Shown: in pieces, positions 57,990 through 64,000 of the stretch
Position numbering within the stretch: position 1 is the first letter of the stretch
How the letters are laid out: each line of letters starts with the position of its first letter
Source of the DNA: Dallia pectoralis
Taxonomy: Eukaryota > Chordata > Actinopteri > Esociformes > Umbridae
Reading direction: 5' to 3'
Length of the DNA stretch: 64,000 nt
Assembly (NCBI GenBank): GCA_029465975.1
Contig: CM055730.1
Coordinates: forward strand, 24,240,344-24,304,343
Notes under the pieces: generated by a model
Databases searched by the model: none
The model's input: the letters and a program-made list of their open reading frames with translations, nothing else
What the model was told of the DNA's origin: nothing
Program-made: the position numbers and the translations under genes

Positions 57990-58460
57990 TTGCCAGATAA
58001 CTTCCTATCTGAGCGGTATAGTTTTTCTTTACAGTCTATCAGATATGTACATATTAACCTTATCCATCCTCATATCACTAATGTAACCCATCGTGGACAT
58101 ACTCTTACATCCGAGCAGATTATTTGTATCGCATTACGTTTTTTGCAAACGTCAGTTTTAGGGCAGTATTATAGCCACTGTATGCAGAGCCGTTATATTA
58201 AACGTGTTTGTAGTGTTCCCTGGACACAAACCAGTGAGAGACATTAAAGAAGAGGTCCACAGCATTGCAGGTGAATAATGCAAAACCCTTTACAATGAAT
58301 AGTTATTCATTATAATTCGGTTAATGACATGGTGCTGCAAGATCAGACTGGTATAAATTATTTGAATTTATTTTAGGATTTCCTAATGCGATTGGCTGCA
58401 TTTATGGCACACAAATGTGTTTTTCACCCGCAGGATTGCACCTAAATGAAATAGATTATA
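57990..58460 (+). pseudogene. Harbinger (HARBI1-like) nuclease remnant
   Basis: An 85-codon frame includes HPHITNVTHRGHTLTSEQI and ALRFLQT, the N-terminal domain before the nuclease. After a frame change, PGHKP and RDIKEEVHSIAG lead to a GT at 58271. A 106-bp intron ends with AG at 58376, followed by GFPNAIGCIYGTQ. The catalytic Asp usually found in GCIDGTH is Tyr here, as in copy 1. The rest of the nuclease is missing. It is a relic of a cut-and-paste transposase. Confidence 0.8.
58271..58376 (+). other. Intron of Harbinger transposase remnant, copy 2
   Basis: GCAG/GTGAATAATG and TTATTTTAG/GATTTCC, 106 bp, same length and boundaries as the intron at 14597-14702. Confidence 0.75.
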
Positions 58461-59505
58461 GCGTCAATACTATTCTACCAGTTTTTACCAGTAATAATAC
58501 TTGTGATTAAATATGAGCATGGGTGTGTATTTCAGGCCTGTGTGTAGTTTGTTCTAACAGAGTGTAAAAAAAATACTTTCCAAACTGGGAATTAATAAAA
58601 AGTATAAATTAAAATTATTGTGTAAATTAAAAATCAAATGAAAACACTATATTGGAACTTATGGGTTGACCCGAGTAGCAATTTTGTAAATACGTGTTCA
58701 TAGTCGGTGTAAGTCTGCATCAGTATTACAAGCTCTATTGCGGTGACGTATGCGGTAGTAATGCTGGTTGCCATGGTGAATCGTAGTATCGCGGCTCCAT
58801 TCATGTTGCCTTTTTATAGCGGCGGTGCACGCGCGTAACTCTGAGTGAACCTACACTGAGTTGATTGAACCAACTCAATTCAGCTGTTCTGAAACTGAAA
58901 ACCTTGAGTTTTCCATTTTAGGGTAAATCAACTCCGAGGTCAGGGTTAGATTTAGAGTTTGTTAAACCTCCTTCTTGAAACTGATCCCTGTGCAAATCAA
59001 GTCCCAGTACCAGTCACTATGGGAGCTATTTTGACTGGATGTGAGAATAACCACAATATTTGGACCATCATACATTGTTGTTTTGTTGTTGTTTCTTATG
59101 TTTTATAATACAGCAAAACGTTTAATTCTGCATTTTGACTTTGACATTGTCTCTGTAATGGGTCTATCTAGGCTGTGATTTATTTCTGTTATAGTTGTCT
59201 TCAGGCAGTTTTGGACTTCACATTTTTTCTTTTTTATTTAAAATTGTGAAAAACAAGGTTGTGTTCCATATTGTGGAGTTCAGCAATTTTACCATAGTAT
59301 CATCATCATATCAGTGTAGATGTACATAGACGAAACTAAAACCATTAAAATATTGTGATACTTGATGCCACTGTCACTCTTGTCCCAAAAAGTATTGCTA
59401 TACCACAATACTCATTATGTTGTCCCACGGTGAGTCATTTGTCCCTGTTGCACCTACACACAATTTGAGGGTTCCCCCACCTGCCAAATCCCACTTTAAC
59501 CACTG

Positions 59506-59980
59506 AATGTTTATATATATTATTCAATATTTATTTTTTACATCTTATGAAAGTACAATAATAATAGCTGCAAAATCATCAATTTGAACTGTGGTGTCTG
59601 GCCTTTACTGTTTTTTACAATCACTTTGCTACTATTTTCAGAACCGTGATGTCATTTTTCAAAACTCTAGAACAAAATAGGTGATACAGGTTTCATTATG
59701 CTACTACATGTACAGTAAATACATCTCTGTAAAAGTCCTGCAGTAGTAGAGAGAATACTACAGACACAGTGGAATCATTGAACAAAGTTTGTAATATATT
59801 GATGCAAAACACTACAGTACAATCACAACATGGGTTTATTTGAATCAAAGCAAAAATAATTAGCTATGAAATTGAAAATAAAATAATACTGTAAAACATC
59901 AAATGCAGTGTTCTTTAACTTGCTTGCTTGTACTGTAAGAAACAAAACAGGAGTGATTACTGTACTTCTACATTGTCATC
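59506..59980. other. No gene; probable flank of a Tc/mariner-like element
   Basis: A/T-rich. 'gtaatactacagacacag'-like and TACTGTA-type motifs near 59700-59930 resemble the ends of the element whose transposase remnant follows, but borders cannot be fixed. Confidence 0.35.
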
Positions 59981-59984
59981 AACT

Positions 59985-60390
59985 CTGTGTTGTGGATTTG
60001 GCCACAGGTTCTCATCTCCATCACAATGGATGTTTTCATTAGCCAAACATCTTGGACAAAACATTGGCAAAAACAATGGCAAATCCAGGCCTGACACTGG
60101 TCTGCTGTGATGTCATTGCAGGCGTCATCCATGGCCTGGAGAAGAGTGACTTGTTCATGAGGGTGCCTATTGTGAACCTTCCATCTCCATACGGAGAAAA
60201 ATTCCTTAATCAGGATAAGGAAGGGAGAGTATGGGGGTAAATACAGGGTGGTAAATTAAGCATGGGCCTGAAACCATGCTTGCACCACATGAGCATGATG
60301 GAACCTGACATTGTCCCACACAATGACGTAGGTCACACCTTCAGCACTTATTGGCATGTCATCTTAGCAGACAAGAACATCTTTCTCTAA
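59985..60390 (-). pseudogene. Tc/mariner-like (DDE_3) transposase remnant
   Basis: The minus strand reads VIVWDNVRFHHAHVVQ (Asp of the triad, 60310-60321), then an in-frame TAA, then LPPYSPFL (to 60240), EFFSVWRWKVHNRHPH and AMDDACNDITADQCQAW. This is the C-terminal half of an IS630/Tc-type DDE_3 transposase common in fish. The third acidic residue, expected as Glu in NPIE, is Lys. The frame is lost near the C-terminus. It is non-functional. Confidence 0.72.
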
Positions 60391-61195
60391 ATCAAATTTA
60401 GGACTCACATCAATTGTCTTCTTTGAAGTTTTATTAAACTGCATAACTTTATAGCCAACACTATAAGGACTTTTGACCAATACCACAGAAGCTTGATCTT
60501 ATTAATCAACAAAATAAAACTAACATTTGGCATTTAATTGTAGGCGAGCATATGGTGGTTGAAGACGCTTAAAATAAAAAACAAAAATCTGTGAAAGTAC
60601 AGGTGGCATGTAATGTTATGTCAGCAATATGAAAAAATTGTCAGAGCTTCCTCCGAAGGTATTCTACCTATATCTGCGGGCAGGCGTTTCGTCTTCACCA
60701 ACCTTCAAAGCTGCCATCGTTCCCTCCCCCTTCACATTATTGTCTGGTCTCGTCATCACAGACACCGTGTGCCCATTCTCTCATTAGTAAAGTATATAGG
60801 TCCCCTGTGTTTTTGGTCATTTCTTTGTGTGGTATTGTTCAATGTGACATGTTCATGTCATTTTGTGAGCCGCTCTCTCGTTCTCCTTCCTCTATAGTAC
60901 TATAGAGACACTGCTATTTTTTTGAGTAGCTACCATTAAACAACCACAATCGCATTTGTTCCGTCTTTCCACTACGCTACGCCCCTCGATGACAACGTAA
61001 CAACAATACTATAGAGCGTTTTTTAACATATAATTTTGAGACTATTTTACATACAGATGTCATATTCATCTAATACAGTTTTTTTTTTTTTTAAATGGGG
61101 GTAGAGTCACAACTTCATTCGATGATTCATTCAAATACGTTGTTGCACTTTAAGGGCCAGTACTTCACATTACTCAGGAGTGGCTTCCCACTTTA
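60391..61195. other. No recognisable gene
   Basis: A 94-codon plus-strand frame at 60613-60897 has no known domain. ACTATAGAG occurs at about 60899 and 61010. A 12-base run of T lies at about 61079. Confidence 0.4.
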
Positions 61196-61200
61196 CTATG

Positions 61201-61858
61201 TGTAACGTTACTGGTTCCGTGGCACGTCTAGGGGGTGGTTGAACCGTAACGTACACGCTACTATGTACCGCAGTAACTCACTAAAAGGACTGACACGACA
61301 CACGAGGTTGAGTTTATATATATATATATTTGCGCTTCACTGGGATCAAGTATACGTGCTTATTCATTGGCGTTACAGTTGCCAGTAGTCATAGCCAGGG
61401 GAGAAGAACCTCAGGTGGTGCCAAAATAAAGAATGTTCCTACCCAACAAAGGAGTATACTACCTAAGAAAATATACAAAAGGTAGCACACACCCCTAAAC
61501 TAGTGTATATAACAGGGGAATCACCTACGGGATGAATGTTTAACCCAGGTTTTCTTACCTGCTTCTTCTCCCCAGTAGGAACAATAATCAACACAGTTTT
61601 GTAAACACAGATAATAAGCCCCGTTAGAGAGGGCAAAAAAAATAAAGGTTATGACACATACAGTCTTAAAAGTATCAAACGAAGGCCTCAGGACCACTGC
61701 CCTTTTTCGTCTCCCTCTTTCTCCTTCCTGTCTGTCGGGTCCCTTCCTGGAAGTTCAAACAAGGTCCTCCTCCTAGGCGGTGCTTGCCGGAGTACTAATA
61801 AACAAAAAAAGGGGGTGAGGAAACATAGGGAGAACAGAGAACACACATACCCGTAACA
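61201..61858. mobile_element. Solo LTR, 658 bp
   Basis: It begins TGTAACGTTACTGG and ends CCCGTAACA. CTATG is on both sides (61196-61200 and 61859-61863), a 5-bp target duplication. It contains a (TA)n run at 61315-61329 and an AATAAAGG at about 61640. No coding sequence is present. Orientation is not certain. It is different from the LTR at 54136 and from the Gypsy LTRs. Confidence 0.85.
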
Positions 61859-61863
61859 CTATG

Positions 61864-63800
61864 AAAACGAGATTGAAGTTGTTGTTTATCTTCTTGCTGT
61901 GTGAAGTTGTGTTCCCTCTGAATCCTTCCATTTGCAACATCTAACAGCGCCGTATCAGCCATTGGCATATAAATGCATATAAATGAACACTATGATTCTG
62001 TAGCTGATAACAACATTTATACTATGAAATAAACTTTCCGCTGTGGACTTTCAAGACTAGCCTATCTATTTATCTATCTATCTGCTTCGCCAGACGGAGA
62101 CATCGACAAGAATATCAGTTTTAAACGTGATTTTGTTCTGTTTACCGTATTATTTCTGAGGATAAATAACATAACAATTATTTATTTGTGTAGGCTGTTA
62201 ATTATAAGAATGGCTTTGTGAATTCGTCATATTATTAATGACAGGAAATATTCCAATTTATTTTACACAATGGTCTGCAGTTTCACACAGTTTTACGTGT
62301 TTCATCCATCTGCCGACGATGTCGCCATTTCTCATTTCACCTGTTTCTGGGCGTAGACATGGGTCAGAGTGTCCGTGAAGGACCACACATTTTCCCGTCA
62401 GTCAAGTTAGCTTTTTATAAATCCCAATTATTGCATGGAGAGTGGCGTATGCATTCTTTTATGGGTAAGCTGCATTTTTTAAATGGGATGGTGACAACAC
62501 TTTGTGGGTGACAGTCATCACTGTTTTCAGTCGTTTGTTAGGCAAGTTGGGCCCTTAGAGAATGTCTCATGGTATCTAGGACCTCAATTTAGAATGTTAA
62601 GCCTTTAGAATGTTCAGTATAGTGTTCAGTATTTTATAAAGTGTTTTTTAGTATTGTGTAATTGGGTAAATGATGGCAAACATGTACATATAATCAATTG
62701 TAAATTATGTTTAAAATGTAAGTGTATGGGTCTAAATAATTTGATTCTATGCAAATATCAAATCAGAACACCAAACTGTGGAGACTTCAGTGACAGGAGG
62801 GGACCTGGCTCCATCACTATAATCTTATTACCTTGAAAATAGAAACGGCATCTGATATTAGTGAGTTAGACATATTTATTCACAATAATGAACCCGGAAG
62901 TAATTTATGAAGGAAATAACTGTAAACAAACATATTTTGGATTCTTGCCAGAGCCCAAAAACTCTTTTGATGAAAAACTATTATGTTTTTACAAAGGCAT
63001 TTTTAAACATAGAAAATGGAAGTTAGTGAAGGTTCTCAATTGAAAGTTTAAATAAAAAACTTGAGTCAGATGTAAGTTTAGGCCTACCAAAATTCCTATG
63101 CTATTTAACATTTGGGGGTGCATGGTGACTTTAGGACCTTGGATAGCCCCAGCCAGTATGGTGACAGAGAAGAATTAAGCACCTGGTATCACTATTTGCT
63201 TTTATTTCTATATCTTGAAAACAAAGCCCGACTGGGCATTCAAGGAAGACTGTCTCGGATCATTCAAATCAACAGGGAGGTACCCTCTTAAGAATTAGTC
63301 TCACACAGCCGCTTGATCCCAAAAGCTTACATTAAAATGTTATACAGATGTCAGTCTGGTTGGTCTGTGAATTATATCATTTGGGCATGCTGCATTTCCA
63401 ATGGGCGATGAGAAATTTCATTTCAAGGCGATTGGATCAATCTTTAACTAATCAAATCAACAACGCACATGAAGTAGTACAAATGCATTATAAATCACTA
63501 CAACAAACAATTCTGTACATCTAGCAAATAGCAAAGAAACATAGTGGTATCAATGCTAAACTCAATAGTTGGAAGTATCTGTTGCTATTTCCGCGGACTG
63601 GGAGCACTGCAGGTGCTTCGGAGCCATCATCACCTAGACCACACCCATAATTTATGATTGTGCACCAATTTTCCTGGTGAAATTTAAGCCTACTCACTAT
63701 CAGAATATTCTATTTCTTATTTCCGCTCTGTTCCTAGATCTCTGTTCCTAGTAGTTTACAGAACATTTTTATGTTCGCACTTGGGGTCAGCCAACGACAG
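61864..63800. other. No recognisable gene
   Basis: Mostly A/T-rich. A short imperfect (TATC)n is at 62062-62085. Frames up to 60 codons have no known domain. No transposon ends were found. Confidence 0.45.
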
Positions 63801-63810
63801 TGCAGCAGCG

Positions 63811-63817
63811 TATATAA
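63811..63817 (+). promoter_or_regulatory. TATA-like box near the window edge
   Basis: TATATAA follows GTGCAGCAGCG. About 115 bp downstream an ATG at 63934 opens a frame (MVAVWHLASHHACK) that is still open at base 64000. This may be the start of a gene or of a retroelement; the visible part is too short to tell. Confidence 0.25.
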
Positions 63818-64000
63818 CAACCTCACCGGTCATCCTACCTTTCATTTTTTTATTTCCAACTTTCTGAGGCTGCGGCTTTCACAGCATCTGCAACCTTTTG
63901 CCACTACATCGCCTTTTTTTTATTAGTGATCTTATGGTCGCTGTGTGGCATCTGGCCTCCCACCACGCTTGCAAGTTCTCCCGCATCAAATTCCGATGCC

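Larger units (their letters stand above)
57503..58989 (+). mobile_element. PIF/Harbinger derivative, copy 2 (1.49 kb)
   Basis: The left end is GGCCCGTTTCAGAAAGAAGG and the right end, inverted, is GGGATCAGTTTCAAGAAGG. Copy 2 shares nearly all of copy 1 (13914-15000) but keeps two extra stretches: 57780-57890, and about 58450-58770. Copy 1 is therefore an internally deleted relative. It is inserted inside the hAT of 56589-59505. Confidence 0.88.
56589..59505. mobile_element. hAT element interrupted by Harbinger, 2.9 kb
   Basis: The left end CAGGGATTAAAGTGGG and the right end, inverted, CAGTGGTTAAAGTGGG match at 14 of 16. The target duplication AATGTTTA is perfect (56581-56588 and 59506-59513). 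The interior outside the Harbinger insertion is about 1.4 kb without transposase, so it is non-autonomous. Confidence 0.9.

Overview
This is a eukaryotic window, almost certainly from a teleost fish. The evidence is the repeat community: Ty3/Gypsy, L2-type LINE, Tc1, hAT, piggyBac and PIF/Harbinger elements with fish-type termini, a Harbinger element with a 106-bp spliceosomal intron, a tRNA-derived SINE promoter and long TG/ATA microsatellites. I cannot fix the species. I recognise no intact host protein-coding gene. Nearly everything identifiable is a mobile element, often one inside another.

Layout. 1-2.7 kb: imperfect tandem repeats, a dispersed repeat with a TTGATTGA tail and a possible LTR fragment. 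2,738-11,573: a complete young Ty3/Gypsy element on the minus strand, with 1.13-kb LTRs, a 4-bp target duplication, a proline-tRNA-like primer site, intact gag, a predicted -1 slip site GGGAAAC, and pol broken twice. 11.6-13.3 kb: repeat fragments (a second TTGATTGA-tailed repeat, a LINE RT piece, minisatellites, a SINE head).

13,331-41,247 is the centrepiece. It is a 27.9-kb unit with hAT-type termini (CAGAGGTGGAA inverted) and a perfect 8-bp target duplication GTGTAGTG. The empty site can be read from a neighbouring copy of the target repeat. Inside are a Harbinger insertion, a ~20-unit 26-bp minisatellite, and a 25-kb macrosatellite of ten same-strand cycles built from five modules, named here A (anchor, ~110 bp), B (65-bp satellite array), C (~450 bp, in five cycles), D (GCTAGC-rich ~160-bp repeats) and E (~840-bp block, sometimes preceded by partial copies). 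No transposase is visible inside, so it would have to move in trans, or have grown in place after a small element inserted.

41.2-64 kb: quiet DNA with a (TG)37 tract, LINE fragments, a 5'-truncated L2 (44,383-46,688), then a nest: a Tc1 element (47.0-51.06 kb) split by a hAT (47,566-50,509), which holds a MITE (48,033-48,635) and a piggyBac (48,787-50,366). Another hAT (53,239-55,750) carries eight 24-bp repeats and a ZBED-type transposase remnant split by a solo LTR. A further hAT (56,589-59,505) is interrupted by a second Harbinger copy. Then come a DDE_3-type transposase remnant and a solo LTR (61,201-61,858). The last 2 kb show nothing firm.

The genes do not form a pathway. The interest lies in insertion order, in the very large transposon-bounded satellite, and in the retroelement's translational and LTR architecture.
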